NCBI RefSeq assembly: GCF_024295805.1
Contig: NZ_JANCLX010000028.1
Location: forward strand, 1-64,000
DNA: 64,000 nucleotides
From: Streptomyces cucumeris
GTDB lineage: Bacteria > Actinomycetota > Actinomycetes > Streptomycetales > Streptomycetaceae
Direction: 5' to 3'
In this document: one piece after another, positions 17,932-26,848 of the stretch
How the letters are laid out: each line of letters opens with the position of its first letter
Numbering within the stretch: the stretch's first letter is position 1
Program-made: the position numbers and the translations under genes
The notes under the pieces: generated by a model
The model's input: only the letters and a program-made list of their open reading frames with translations
Told to the model about the DNA's origin: nothing
Database searches by the model: none

Positions 17932-19097
17932 CAGGCCAGCATGCCCGTTCCCGGAGCGGGGGCCGTCAAGGTTCTGGGGGTGTCGCCCACCTGGTCGGCC
18001 GCCGGGGGCCACATCTCCGAGGGGTCGCCCAGCCACACCCGGTGTCCATCGGCCGCGACCGTCAGCCCGAAGTCGAACAGCGCCGGACGTCCGGCGTCTT
18101 CCCACCACTGGACAGCCGCCCCCGTCTCCCTGGCGAGATCCCGCGGCCCCCACTGGTATGCGGTGCCCTCTGTGATGTACGCCCAGGAGTCCTGGCTACA
18201 CCACCAGTGGCCACCATCCTGCGACCAGTGCGCCACATCCGACAACCGCAGCCCCACCGCGAACTCAGCATGCGGATTGGCGAGCGCCGAGAGGTCCACA
18301 GCGGCCCTGCTCTCCCGGCTCTCCTCCCATGATCTCGCGGAGAACAGCGCGTCGATACGAGGACGCGTGCGCTGACCCCGCAGGGCCATGAACGTCAACG
18401 CCCCCGCGAACCGGCCCTCCGCCCGGTCACCCGAGACGGTCAGCCTCACGAGCCCGTGAGAGCAGAACGTGGTCCGGAACGGGGCCAGGATCAGTCCGCC
18501 GGGGCGCACCTGCTCCACCCAGGTCCACGGGACAGAGGTCACCGAGGCTGTGGCCACCAACCGGTCGTAGGGCGCGCCCTGGGGCCAGCCTTGCTCGCCG
18601 TCGGCCTCAACCACTGTCACCCCGTGGTGCCCGGTCTGGTGCAGCGCAGTCCGTGCGCCGCGGGCCACCTGGGGGTCGATCTCGAGGGTGGTCACGAGCC
18701 CGGGGCCGGTGCGTTCGGCCATCAGTGCCGCGTTGTAGCCGGTACCTGCGCCGATCTCCAGAACCTGGTGCCCTGGGTGCAGGTCCAGCTCGGCGAGCAT
18801 GCTCATCACCGCGCGCGGCTCGGAGATCGAGCTGGTCGGCACATCGCCTCCGGTGGCGGCGGGGGTCCCGTCGTCGACCTGGGTGGCGATGGACTGCACG
18901 GGGTCGTACACCATCCGGGCCCACCGCAGGGGATCGGACTGCCGGTGGAACGGGCGGTAGGCGCCGCCCTCCACCACCCAAACCGTCTCGGGGACGAACT
19001 GCTCCCGCGGCACGGCCATGAACGCCTGTCGCATCCAGGGCTCAGCGAAAGAGAGCCGTGCAGCCGCACTGGCCCGCAGCTCCTCCAAGTCGGTCAC
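17931..19097 (-). CDS. PIMT-like SAM-dependent methyltransferase
   Basis: 388 residues from GTG 19097. The N-terminal half is a protein-isoaspartate methyltransferase fold: MRQAFMAVPREQFVPE, motif I VLEIGAGTGYNAALMAE, acidic TLEIDPQ, and APYDRLVATASV. The C-terminal 180 residues are an added domain as found in methyltransferases of RiPP maturation systems (ATP-grasp-peptide and FxLD types). No precursor peptide or ATP-grasp partner is next to it. A 4-bp GTGA overlap joins it to the upstream small ORF. A second relative with a similar core lies at 36148-37362. Confidence 0.8.
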   Translation of the reverse strand: MTDLEELRASAAARLSFAEPWMRQAFMAVPREQFVPETVWVVEGGAYRPFHRQSDPLRWARMVYDPVQSIATQVDDGTPAATGGDVPTSSISEPRAVMSMLAELDLHPGHQVLEIGAGTGYNAALMAERTGPGLVTTLEIDPQVARGARTALHQTGHHGVTVVEADGEQGWPQGAPYDRLVATASVTSVPWTWVEQVRPGGLILAPFRTTFCSHGLVRLTVSGDRAEGRFAGALTFMALRGQRTRPRIDALFSARSWEESRESRAAVDLSALANPHAEFAVGLRLSDVAHWSQDGGHWWCSQDSWAYITEGTAYQWGPRDLARETGAAVQWWEDAGRPALFDFGLTVAADGHRVWLGDPSEMWPPAADQVGDTPRTLTAPAPGTGMLA

Positions 19098-19363
19098 TTA
19101 CGGTGCGTCCCATCCCCGGGCTTGGACACGTCCGGGTGCTGTCCGTCCTGGTCGCGCGGCGCAGGCTGTTGGGGCTGAGGATTGGGAGCTGGCGGCTTTC
19201 CGTGCGTTCCGTCCAACGTGTGGCCTCCCTCATGGTTGGTCAAGCGGCCAGTGTGGCGCCTGGACCTGGTCCGGCGATAGGGCACATCTACGCCAACAGG
19301 ACGCTGCGACGGAGACGTTGCCTTGGCGTGGCGGTGGGGGCAAAGCCCAACCCGTTTCGCCAA
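19094..19363 (-). CDS. Small hypothetical protein upstream of the methyltransferase
   Basis: 89 residues, very basic, His- and Pro-rich (RRTRSRRHTGRLTNHEGG; PPAPNPQPQQPAPRDQDGQ). Its stop overlaps the GTG of the methyltransferase in a GTGA, which argues that it is translated. It does not resemble the known ATP-grasp-modified or FxLD precursor peptides, so a RiPP-precursor role is only speculation. Confidence 0.35.
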   Translation of the reverse strand: MAKRVGLCPHRHAKATSPSQRPVGVDVPYRRTRSRRHTGRLTNHEGGHTLDGTHGKPPAPNPQPQQPAPRDQDGQHPDVSKPGDGTHRK

Positions 19364-19423
19364 GTCCAGCTCCGACTGCCCGGCTCACTCCGGCTGCTCC
19401 TCCACGTCGTCATGCTGTGCGCG

Positions 19424-19735
19424 GTCTTCCACCGCGCCGACCTCCGCATGGCCGACTTGCGTGGCACCGACTTGAGCACCGCCAACCTTGTCGAAGCACG
19501 TCTGACTGGCGCCCTGGCCAGCGAGCACACCCGCTGGCCCGCCGACTTCGACCGCATGGCCGCCGGAGTCGTCGACACCGATGACCCCGGCCCCGAGCCC
19601 TCGCCCCTACTTCAGCCGCCATGGATGACGTGGCAGGCCGCCGCTGCGATCCGCTCCCTGACCAAGACGCGCCGGCAAGACTGCGGCGACCGTGATCCGC
19701 CTGACCGGCGTCACTCCTCCTCAGCGGCGTCCTGA
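19424..19735 (+). pseudogene. Pentapeptide-repeat protein remnant
   Basis: In one frame the sequence reads ADLRMADLRGTDLSTANLVE followed by TRWPADFDRMAAGVV. This is the A(D/N)Lxx repeat plus the TxWPxxFDPxxAG closing motif of actinobacterial pentapeptide-repeat proteins. The upstream part of the frame is not repeat sequence, and usual members carry many more repeats, so this is a 5'-truncated remnant. Confidence 0.55.
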
Positions 19736-20057
19736 TTGCGCAGGGGCCCAGGCCGCCAGGCAGATCCGGGGGCTGATATCGCTCCCAAGGTCGTTAGCTC
19801 TGGACACGTGGCGAGTATCTTCGCTGCGCTGGCCGCGCACCACCGGGCCATTGCTATAGAGCGATGGCTCTTCGTCGTGGCACACCCGTCAGACTGCACG
19901 CGACCGACTTGATTTCGCCGTAGTAGCGGCTCACAATGAGGCCAAGTCTCGCGTGCCCGGGTTCGGAACACGCGTTGCTGTGAGGCGGAGGTCTGGTGAT
20001 CTTCGCCTTCTTTGTTGCCCTGCCGTCCCGGCAGGGTCTCGCCAATCCGACACTCTG

Positions 20058-20087
20058 AAGGCCCCGTTCACATCTGGACGGGGCTTT
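20058..20087. terminator. Terminator-like hairpin
   Basis: 10-bp stem AAGGCCCCGT / ACGGGGCTTT with one G-T pair and a 10-nt loop, followed by TTTCG. Orientation suits a rightward transcript. Confidence 0.55.
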
Positions 20088-20390
20088 CGAATGCCCGGAT
20101 TCGCTCCACCACTGAAGGCGCGGCATCAGCCCCGTCTTCAACACCCCGGGGTTCGTAGCAGCAGCATCGACCGCTGCATCACCATCCGCAGCACGCCTCG
20201 GAGCCAGCGGACCAGCCCACTGCAATTGCGTACGGCGTCCTCAAACCACAAGCGACATCGCGTGTGCTGGAAGGCTCGGCCTCGGGCCAGATCATCGCGG
20301 TTCAGCTCTCGAAATTCGCCCGAGTGGTGCTCTCCCCTCTCCTAGCCCAGACCGGCGAGCCAGACACGCGCCCGCGCAATCCCCCTATTC

Positions 20391-20414
20391 GCCCCCGCCG
20401 CAAGCGACGGGGGC
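20391..20414. terminator. Terminator- or attenuator-like hairpin
   Basis: GCCCCCG / CGGGGGC stem with a 10-nt loop, then CTCCTTTG. It is about 110 bp before the start of the small cysteine protein gene. Confidence 0.4.
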
Positions 20415-20522
20415 TCCTTTGTGCCCGCATTCGGCAGAGGACCACCTGAAAACCCGCTCAGCGCCTGCACGCCGGCCACCAGCCCGATCACCTTCACGCT
20501 CCCTGACCTACGGAGGAACGAA

Positions 20523-20978
20523 ATGACCAACCCCTTGGATGGCGCATGCCAGCATGTCATCGCCCCAGAACATCCCGTTCTGGCGGCATCAGTGTGCCCG
20601 TCGTGCGGGCTGCCAGGTGAGCTGTGGACCACCCAGGGCGGCGGCCAGATCTTGCTCGAGAGCAACGACCCTGCCGCTCCGCTGCAGGCCCGCGATATAC
20701 CTGAAGCGCACCGCTGGATCATCAAGCGGCACCACGCCCAGCCCCTGCACGCGGGCGCCGATCGTGCAGTTCCGCAAGGCGTCCCACCAGCGCGAGCTCG
20801 GCGGGCCTCGATGGTGGTGCCATGCGGCGTGCGCCCGTTGACGCGTCATCCGATGGGGGCTTGCGCGTATGTCTCCCATTCGTACATCCGCCGGTCGCGG
20901 TGGATGACGATGAGGTCGGCGGCGGCGATCCGGGCAGCAGTGGCCGGGGCGGTGTTGACAGTGCTCAGTGCCTGGTAG
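20523..20978 (+). CDS. DUF6083-like small protein, possibly frameshifted
   Basis: The start is well supported: GGAGGAACGAA then ATG 20523. The first 70 residues contain a CPSCG knuckle and GGGQILLE..DPAAPLQARDIPEAHRWII, resembling the Trp/Pro-rich DUF6083-type proteins of Streptomyces. After about residue 80 the sequence becomes low-quality and runs 133 bp into the convergent 2H phosphoesterase gene. That suggests a frameshift in the 3' part (another frame reads ASHQRELGGPRWWCHAACAR). Function unknown. Confidence 0.5.
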   Translation: MTNPLDGACQHVIAPEHPVLAASVCPSCGLPGELWTTQGGGQILLESNDPAAPLQARDIPEAHRWIIKRHHAQPLHAGADRAVPQGVPPARARRASMVVPCGVRPLTRHPMGACAYVSHSYIRRSRWMTMRSAAAIRAAVAGAVLTVLSAW

Positions 20979-21472
20979 ACCGGTTCGGCGGGCGCTTGGG
21001 CGTTGCTGTAGGCGATCGAGACGTGCGGGCGGAATCCGTCCGGAGCCTCGGGGATGGATGGCCAGACGTCGGCGATGGCCGCGCGGATGGTGTTGCGGAC
21101 CGCGGTGACGGCATCGGCGGGCTGGGCGGGGGCCAGGACCGCTTCGGGTGTGACGGTCACGTCCGTCAGGTTGAGCTCCAGGGGCGGCAGGTCCGCAAGG
21201 CGCGACTGTGCGGCGGCGGTGATGGCCTGGACCTCGTGCTCGTCGACCTCGTTGATGAACCCGAGTCCCTGCATCGTCAGGTGCAGCCACTGGTCTGGGA
21301 TGGGGTCGAGGCCGGGCAGGTGGGCCAGCGCGTCGCGGTAGACGGCTGCGTACCGCTGGACGTCGGGCTGGTCGCCGACGGTGAGGTGCCAGGTGTAGAA
21401 GCGTCGGCCGACGCTCCAGCCAGGCCGCCACCACCAGTGATTCGCCATCGAGGTGTGCTGCGTCGTCGTCAT
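20846..21472 (-). CDS. 2'-5' RNA ligase / 2H phosphoesterase family protein
   Basis: 208 residues. It has the two HxTx-type motifs of the 2H superfamily: HLTM (about residue 64) and HVSI (about 149), spaced as in bacterial 2'-5' RNA ligase-like proteins. These enzymes hydrolyse or form 2',5' or cyclic phosphodiesters, with RNA ends or cyclic nucleotides as substrates. It follows the XRE-TPR regulator by 14 bp on the same strand, so the two form an operon. Confidence 0.85.
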   Translation of the reverse strand: MTTTQHTSMANHWWWRPGWSVGRRFYTWHLTVGDQPDVQRYAAVYRDALAHLPGLDPIPDQWLHLTMQGLGFINEVDEHEVQAITAAAQSRLADLPPLELNLTDVTVTPEAVLAPAQPADAVTAVRNTIRAAIADVWPSIPEAPDGFRPHVSIAYSNAQAPAEPVYQALSTVNTAPATAARIAAADLIVIHRDRRMYEWETYAQAPIG

Positions 21473-21486
21473 GCCGTGGGATCCAA

Positions 21487-22905
21487 TCAGGAGCTGAGGG
21501 TGTCTGGCGAGAGGGCGAGCCGCGGCGCGGAGTGTCGGCAGAACGCCTCAATGCGCCCCCGCAGCTCCCGGCCTGGGCAGCTCTCAGCGATTGTGGTGCG
21601 CACGATTGTTGCGGCGAGTTCACGCAGTCGGCGGGTGACCGGCTCCATCCGATGCTCCGGCGGGAGGTCCAGCACCGAGGTTAAGGCTTCGACGGCGGCG
21701 TCCGGCGCGCCGAGCGCGAGGTGGGCGGAAGCGGCACAGATGTGGAGCTGTGCGGTGGTGCCGTAGGCATGGGGTGGTTCGCGCAGCGCGGTCTGTGCTG
21801 CGTGGAGGGCCTGTTCGGGTTGGTGGGTGCGCAGGTGGACGCCGGCGGCGTAGTTGGCGCGCCGGGCTTCTGGGCAGGAGAGCAGTCCACCGATGGTGTC
21901 GGTGCCGGTCAGGGCGTCGTGTTGACGGGCCGCCCTGTCGATGGCGGTGCTGGCCTGGGCGGCGGCGCCGAGTTGGGCCAGGGCGTCGGCTTCCTGGCAG
22001 GCGAGGAGGGTGCTGACCGTGCCGCGAGTGCGGTAGGCCAGGCCGTGCTGGGCGTGGTCGACGGCGGCGTGGAGGTGACCGCTCCAGAAAGCGGTCTTGG
22101 CTCTGGTGGACAGCACCCATGCGCGCAGGTCGTCGGAGTCGGCTCGTTGGGCGCAGACCCAGGCGGTGCGGCTTTGGGTGTCGGCATCGTCCATCTGTCC
22201 GAGGTCGGAGGTCATCCAGGCCAGCAGGGTGCACAGGTATCCGGCGACGGTGTACAGGTCGGTCGTCTGCTTCGGATGCTGGTGCCCCTTGAGCAGGCTG
22301 AAGGCGGTGTCGCGGAGTTGGCGGGCATGGTGGAACTGCCGGATCGGCTCGGCGTGCGTGAGGTAGTCCCGGGCGAGAGAGCGGCTGGTGGCCACCAGCT
22401 GCTCGACGGTGGTCTCGCCGCAGTTCGATGCTTCCGCCCATCGGGCCCAGTCGGCTGATTCCTCGGCAGCCGAGCGGACCAGCGCCTCGCTGGTGACGGG
22501 TACGGCCAGGTCGTGGGGGCGCTGGAGGAGCCTCAGCTCACCTGGAGGCATCGCCTGCCGGTCCTCCAGGTCCAGCAGTTCCTCGACCTCGCACTCGTAC
22601 ACCGCGGCGAGGGCCAGCAGGGTCGCGGGGGTGGGCCGTCGGCCGGAGGCGGCCGGCCAGCGCTCCCACTTGCTCACCAGCGAGGCGTCCGCCGCCACCG
22701 CCTCGCCGGGGCGCCGCGCACCGAGATCGTTCACCTTGTCGGCGGCCTGCTGGAGGGTCAGGCCGTGCGCGTGGCGCCACGCTTCTCGGGGGCGCAGCGA
22801 CAGCCGTGCGCGCATCTCCTGGGCGATCTCCCTGGGGATGGCGCCCAGCGCGGTCAGCGTCTGCCGGAGCCGGTCCCGGCCTGCTTTCGACGGGCACGGG
22901 CCCAT
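21487..22905 (-). CDS. XRE-type regulator with TPR-like C-terminal region
   Basis: 472 residues from ATG 22905, with a strong GGAGGTG ribosome site; the frame upstream to 23202 is spurious. The N-terminal HTH is LTLQQAADKVNDLG...VSKWERWPAA..RRPTPATLLALAAVYEC. From about residue 150 to the end, Ala-rich helical pairs fit tetratricopeptide-like repeats. Such streptomycete regulators often sense peptides or small ligands through the TPR part. It is co-transcribed with the 2H phosphoesterase. Confidence 0.85.
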   Translation of the reverse strand: MGPCPSKAGRDRLRQTLTALGAIPREIAQEMRARLSLRPREAWRHAHGLTLQQAADKVNDLGARRPGEAVAADASLVSKWERWPAASGRRPTPATLLALAAVYECEVEELLDLEDRQAMPPGELRLLQRPHDLAVPVTSEALVRSAAEESADWARWAEASNCGETTVEQLVATSRSLARDYLTHAEPIRQFHHARQLRDTAFSLLKGHQHPKQTTDLYTVAGYLCTLLAWMTSDLGQMDDADTQSRTAWVCAQRADSDDLRAWVLSTRAKTAFWSGHLHAAVDHAQHGLAYRTRGTVSTLLACQEADALAQLGAAAQASTAIDRAARQHDALTGTDTIGGLLSCPEARRANYAAGVHLRTHQPEQALHAAQTALREPPHAYGTTAQLHICAASAHLALGAPDAAVEALTSVLDLPPEHRMEPVTRRLRELAATIVRTTIAESCPGRELRGRIEAFCRHSAPRLALSPDTLSS

Positions 22906-23165
22906 TACGCACCTCCACGCCGGAGAAGGGGGTCGGGCCTCAACCGTAGGGGTGATGGCGCGCGGCGCGCATGGGCACCGGTGTCCAAAATAGTTGGTCG
23001 CCGGTGCCCGTGACGGGCCGGTGTCGAGCTGCGAAGGTGAGCCGCCGGCGGCAAGAGGGGTCTCACCGTCTCCCCGGGACGACCTGCCGCCGGAACGCGC
23101 CGTCGCAGCGTGAGCAGCGACGGTTCGACAGCGCCCAACTCCCCATGCCCGGAGGGCGATGCGAG

Positions 23166-23783
23166 ATGATCCAGCGCAGCCCATGCACACCCCGCCCCTC
23201 ACTGGCCCGCAGCATTACGGAACCGGTGTACCGGCCGCGCGCAGGCGACTTCGTGCGCGACGTCGCAGCCGACAGTCTTGCGTTCGGCTCCATCGAGTCC
23301 GCTGGCCAGCTCGGCGGACTTCCCTCGCCCGTGCTGGTCCGGCGGATCCGCGGCGGCCACTGCTGGCAGGCAGTCTCGGGCGCTTTGCGTATAGCGCTGC
23401 CGGACGAGGTCGCCTGGGCGCGGGTGGGTGTTGGAGTCGTGGGCCCTCGCACAGGCGCTCGCGCTCGTGCTGGAGGCGTTGAGCCCGTGACAGACGGGGG
23501 GCACGCCGTGCTGCTGGTGTTCGGACACCGCATCCGCGCGCTATCCCGTCCCGTTGCTCCCCGCGGTCGGTTCCACGTTGCGGGCGTGCCCGAGGAGGGC
23601 GACGTCGTGGAGATCGACCGCGTGAAGTTCGTGATCCACGACATCGAGCAGCAGAGACCGGCCTGGGTCCTGCGCCCGCTGTACGGCGGGGGCGCGACGG
23701 ATAGCCAGCACCGTCGGGTGGGCCGGGCTAGCGCGGTGAAGTTGCAGGTGGTCGCCCGTCGCGGCAGCTGGAGGCAGCCGTGA
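23166..23783 (+). CDS. Hypothetical protein
   Basis: About 205 residues if started at ATG 23166; the frame is open from 22971 and the true start is uncertain. Residues 25-60 (YRPRAGDFVRDV...) recall small streptomycete proteins of the GDxVRD type. The C-terminal half contains EEGDVVEIDRVKFVIHDIE and LRPLYGGG. No domain named with confidence. Its stop overlaps the GTG of the next small ORF (GTGA). Confidence 0.4.
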   Translation: MIQRSPCTPRPSLARSITEPVYRPRAGDFVRDVAADSLAFGSIESAGQLGGLPSPVLVRRIRGGHCWQAVSGALRIALPDEVAWARVGVGVVGPRTGARARAGGVEPVTDGGHAVLLVFGHRIRALSRPVAPRGRFHVAGVPEEGDVVEIDRVKFVIHDIEQQRPAWVLRPLYGGGATDSQHRRVGRASAVKLQVVARRGSWRQP

Positions 23784-23986
23784 GCGGCGTGCACTCGAGG
23801 GAGCGGCCCTCACGCCCCGGGCTGGCCGCTGTCTTCTTGGGCCTTCTCGGCGTGGCGGGTCCGGCCGTTGTCCTGGCCGACCGAGCGGACGCTGCCCCTG
23901 CTCCGGTCTGCTGGCCGGACGCTGCTGACGCCCCCGCGGACGCGGAATTGGACGACAGGTTCGGTGAGTCGAGGATCACGCCGTGA
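23780..23986 (+). CDS. Small putative membrane or secreted protein
   Basis: 68 residues from GTG 23780, translationally coupled to the preceding gene. A basic N-terminus is followed by a hydrophobic stretch GLAAVFLGLLGVAGPAVVLA, which may be a signal peptide or membrane anchor. The tail is acidic with one Cys. No homolog recognised. Confidence 0.35.
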   Translation: MSGVHSRERPSRPGLAAVFLGLLGVAGPAVVLADRADAAPAPVCWPDAADAPADAELDDRFGESRITP

Positions 23987-24359
23987 CCGGTCCGCGTCAT
24001 CGCGGCGCTCCGGCGCGAGCTGACTCCGAAGCGGGCCGCGCTATCTGCGATCGGGCTGCGCGCGTCGTGGAAGGCCACTGAGCCCAAGGAGGTCAGGCCC
24101 GCCGACCGCGGCGTGCTGCTCGGCGACTAGCAGGTCTGCGGAGCGGACCCGTACGGCTGGGCGACGCAGAGGCTGGTAAACGACTCCATCGGCACGGGCC
24201 CCTGCAGCGCGCGAGCGGTTTCCCTCTGCCCCGGCCTTCGTGCCTGCCCCGTCCCGCGTCGCTGGAGCGGTAGCTTCCGGGCTCCGCACCTCATCGGCCG
24301 CGGTCCCTATGACGATCGATCGAACAGCCCGCGCCTGCGGGCCCGAACTGGAGGTCACG
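23987..24359. other. Intergenic with a short decayed frame
   Basis: A fragment reading VIAALRRELTPKRAALSAIG then LRASWKATEP to a TAG near 24130 has coding character but no start, so it may be a remnant. The rest should include the promoter of the Nudix-led operon. Confidence 0.3.
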
Positions 24360-25124
24360 TTGACTGACAGCCCATCCACCCCCGCCGTCGATCTCTTCGG
24401 TGTCCGCCGCCTCCACTTGGTGGAGACTGCACCGCCGGAGCTCACGGACGCCCAGAGGGCTGCGATGAACCGCAGGTGGGAGGAGATGACCTCGGCCAAC
24501 CCCACGCTCTTCGACGGGCCGGTGGTGGTGTGCACCGGCCTGGAGTGGAAGGACTCGGAGACGATGGTCCTGTCGTGGTGCCGCGCCACGTACCGGCTCC
24601 TCGTACTGCGCCTGGACCCCGACCACGCTGTGCCGGCGCCCTCGGTTTTCGTCTCTGTTGCTCAACCCACAAGAGACGGGCGCTTGCTGGTGGGGCGCAT
24701 GGCGGCATCGACCGTCGGCTCGGGACGCTGGCAGCTGCCCGGCGGCACGATCGAGCCGCCTACGGGCGACGGCGGGTTGGACGCGGACGCGCTGGCCCGA
24801 CATGCCGCCCGGGAACTCGCCGAGGAGATCGGCCTGGACCTGCCGCACCGCGACCTGGAACTGTGGGCGGTGACCCGCGGGAACTGGGGCAACATCGGCT
24901 TTCACTTCCGGGCACCCGTCCAAGCGGCCGACACGCTCAAGGACGCCCACGCGGCACTCGCCTCCCGTGAGATCGAACAGGGCCGCATCCCCGAACTGGA
25001 CCGGATCGGCTTCATCCGCTCAGAGGCCGACATCGCCGGGCTCGGCGGTCCCACGGCCGACTTCCTGCCGGTGCTCGCCGCCCTGCACACCAAGGCGGCC
25101 GCTCGGCCCACCGGCGGGAGGTAG
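24360..25124 (+). CDS. Nudix hydrolase
   Basis: About 254 residues from TTG 24360, chosen because GGAGG lies 5 nt upstream; ATG 24310 is out of frame and the frame is open from 24240. The Nudix box is GRWQLPGGTIEP...ARELAEEIGLDL, with a 12-15 residue insertion between the GG and REx2EE halves. The about 120-residue N-terminal extension is helical. Nudix enzymes cleave nucleoside-diphosphate-linked substrates; this one may serve the operon by hydrolysing a CoA or nucleotide derivative. The next gene begins 3 bp after its stop. Confidence 0.8.
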   Translation: MTDSPSTPAVDLFGVRRLHLVETAPPELTDAQRAAMNRRWEEMTSANPTLFDGPVVVCTGLEWKDSETMVLSWCRATYRLLVLRLDPDHAVPAPSVFVSVAQPTRDGRLLVGRMAASTVGSGRWQLPGGTIEPPTGDGGLDADALARHAARELAEEIGLDLPHRDLELWAVTRGNWGNIGFHFRAPVQAADTLKDAHAALASREIEQGRIPELDRIGFIRSEADIAGLGGPTADFLPVLAALHTKAAARPTGGR

Positions 25125-25127
25125 CCG

Positions 25128-25982
25128 ATGCACGCGAGCCACGCCGCCGCCGAACACCCGACCGCCCCGGGCGAAAGCGAAGAGGTCCTCGTCCGGCTGG
25201 CCGAGGAACTGGCTCAGTCAGCACGGACCCGTATCCCCGCCCCACTGCTGTCGAGGCGCTTCCCGAAGCTGACCCTGACGGACGCCTACCGCATCCAGCA
25301 GATCAGCATGGGGCGCCGTCTGCGGGCCGGGGCCCGGATCGTCGGCCACAAGGTCGGGCTGACCTCGGCCGCGATGCAGGAGCAGATGGGCATCCACGAG
25401 CCCGACTCCGGCGTCGTGCTGGACCACATGGTCGCGGCCAGCGGGAGCAGCCTGCACGCGAGCGACTTCATGAACCCCAGAATCGAGACCGAGATCGCCT
25501 TCCGGCTCGGGCGGGACCTGCCCGGGCCCGCCAGCCTGGAGGCCGTACGGGCAGCGGTGGCAGAGGTGTTTCTCGCCTTCGAGATCCTCGATACCTGCTT
25601 CACCGGCTGGGACATCGCGCTGATCGACAGCGTCGCCGACAATGCCGCCTGCGCGGGCGTGATCATCGGCAGGCCCGTCCCGTTTGACCCGGCCTGGGAC
25701 CTGGCCGCCGAGCAGATCACGGCGAGGGCCGACGGGACCCTCGCCGGGGCGGGGCAGGGCCGCGACATCCTCGGCGATCCGCTCCAGGCCCTCGTCTGGC
25801 TGACGCGCCGCCTGTCCGGGCTCGGTGGGCGACTGCGGGCCGGAGACATCGTCCTGGCCGGATCGGTACACGCCAGCGTGCCCCTGACCCCGGGCACGCA
25901 CTTCCGCGCCACCGGCACCCGCCTTCCCGGCATCCACCTGCGGGTCTTACCCGCTGACTTTGGATCGGAGCGCTCATGCTGA
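25128..25982 (+). CDS. 2-keto-4-pentenoate hydratase-like enzyme
   Basis: 284 residues, near the family length of about 260-270, with GGGAGG upstream. Family signatures are GHKVGLTSAAMQEQMGI, PRIETEIAFRLGRDL and the lid/metal region VFLAFEILD..F..W. MhpD/HsaE-type enzymes add water to 2-hydroxypenta-2,4-dienoate to give 4-hydroxy-2-oxovalerate, using a divalent metal. Leu274 is a TTA codon (25947), implying bldA dependence. The 3' end overlaps the dehydrogenase gene by 7 bp. Confidence 0.88.
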   Translation: MHASHAAAEHPTAPGESEEVLVRLAEELAQSARTRIPAPLLSRRFPKLTLTDAYRIQQISMGRRLRAGARIVGHKVGLTSAAMQEQMGIHEPDSGVVLDHMVAASGSSLHASDFMNPRIETEIAFRLGRDLPGPASLEAVRAAVAEVFLAFEILDTCFTGWDIALIDSVADNAACAGVIIGRPVPFDPAWDLAAEQITARADGTLAGAGQGRDILGDPLQALVWLTRRLSGLGGRLRAGDIVLAGSVHASVPLTPGTHFRATGTRLPGIHLRVLPADFGSERSC

Positions 25983-26848
25983 CCACTGCCGTCCTGGGGA
26001 CCGGACTCCTCGGTCTGGACCTGATCGAGCGGATACAGAACTCGCCGACCCTGACGTGCGGGCTCGTTGTCGGCCGCACGCCGGGCAGCCGCGGGCTGAC
26101 CCAGGCTGCCGAGCTCGGCTGCACCACCGCGACGGGCGGCATCGACGCCCTGCTGGACACGGGCCACTTCGACGTCGTCTTCGACGCGACCAACGCCTTC
26201 CACCACCCCGAGCACTCCAGAAAACTCGCCGACACCGGGGCGGTGCTGGTCGACCTCACACCGACCAGCGCCGGGGCCCTGATCGTCCCGACCGTCAACG
26301 GCCACCAGGCCGCCACCCACCGGCACATCGGACTCGTCTCCTGCGGCGGCCAGGCATCGATCCCCATCCTGCACGCCCTCGCGCAGCACTACCGGCCCTC
26401 GTACGTGGAGATGGTGGCCACGGCCGCGACCGCCAGCGTGGGCCGGGCAAGCCGGCTCAACCTCGACGAGTACGTCTCCACGACCCAGGCCGCGATCGGC
26501 CAGTTCACCGGCGCCGAGGAGACCAAGGCCATCTTGAACATCTCCGCCGCCCGGCCGGCGCCGCCGTTCCGCATCGCCATGACTCTGGTGGCAGCCGACG
26601 ACGTCAAGCAGGGCCCGGTTGGTGCGCTGGTGGAAGCCGCCGAGGTGGCCATGCAGGCCGTCGTCCCCGGCTACCGGGTCACCTCGTGCACTGTCACCGG
26701 CACAAAGGTGCGCGTGATCGTGGAGGTGGCCGCGACCCGCAGCCGGATCCCGGTGCACGCCGGAAACCTCGAAGTGATCAGCGCCGCCGCCATCCACGCC
26801 GCCGAACAGCACGCCGCGACCTCCATACGCAAGGAGCTGGCCCGATGA
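25976..26848 (+). CDS. Acetaldehyde dehydrogenase (acylating)
   Basis: 290 residues. N-terminal Rossmann fold (VLGTGLLGLDLIERI) and catalytic Cys in GLVSCGGQASIPILHAL. MhpF/DmpF enzymes oxidise acetaldehyde with NAD+ and CoA to acetyl-CoA and channel substrate from the partner aldolase. The aldolase gene follows with a 4-bp ATGA overlap, consistent with a complex. All motifs look intact. Confidence 0.9.
   Translation: MLTTAVLGTGLLGLDLIERIQNSPTLTCGLVVGRTPGSRGLTQAAELGCTTATGGIDALLDTGHFDVVFDATNAFHHPEHSRKLADTGAVLVDLTPTSAGALIVPTVNGHQAATHRHIGLVSCGGQASIPILHALAQHYRPSYVEMVATAATASVGRASRLNLDEYVSTTQAAIGQFTGAEETKAILNISAARPAPPFRIAMTLVAADDVKQGPVGALVEAAEVAMQAVVPGYRVTSCTVTGTKVRVIVEVAATRSRIPVHAGNLEVISAAAIHAAEQHAATSIRKELAR

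Larger units (their letters stand above)
19736..20522. other. Intergenic with two hairpins, no gene supported
   Basis: No convincing gene on either strand. Two terminator-like hairpins occur: 20058-20087 (AAGGCCCCGT / ACGGGGCTTT) and 20391-20414 (GCCCCCG / CGGGGGC followed by CTCCTTTGT). The second lies just before the ribosome site of the next gene and could be a leader attenuator. Confidence 0.45.

Noticed and set aside
19711..19971. 86-residue minus-strand ORF
   Set aside because: No start context, antisense to the pentapeptide remnant at one end, and no recognisable sequence.
25286..26812. 508-residue frame on the minus strand
   Set aside because: It is antisense to the hydratase and dehydrogenase genes and low in recognisable sequence.
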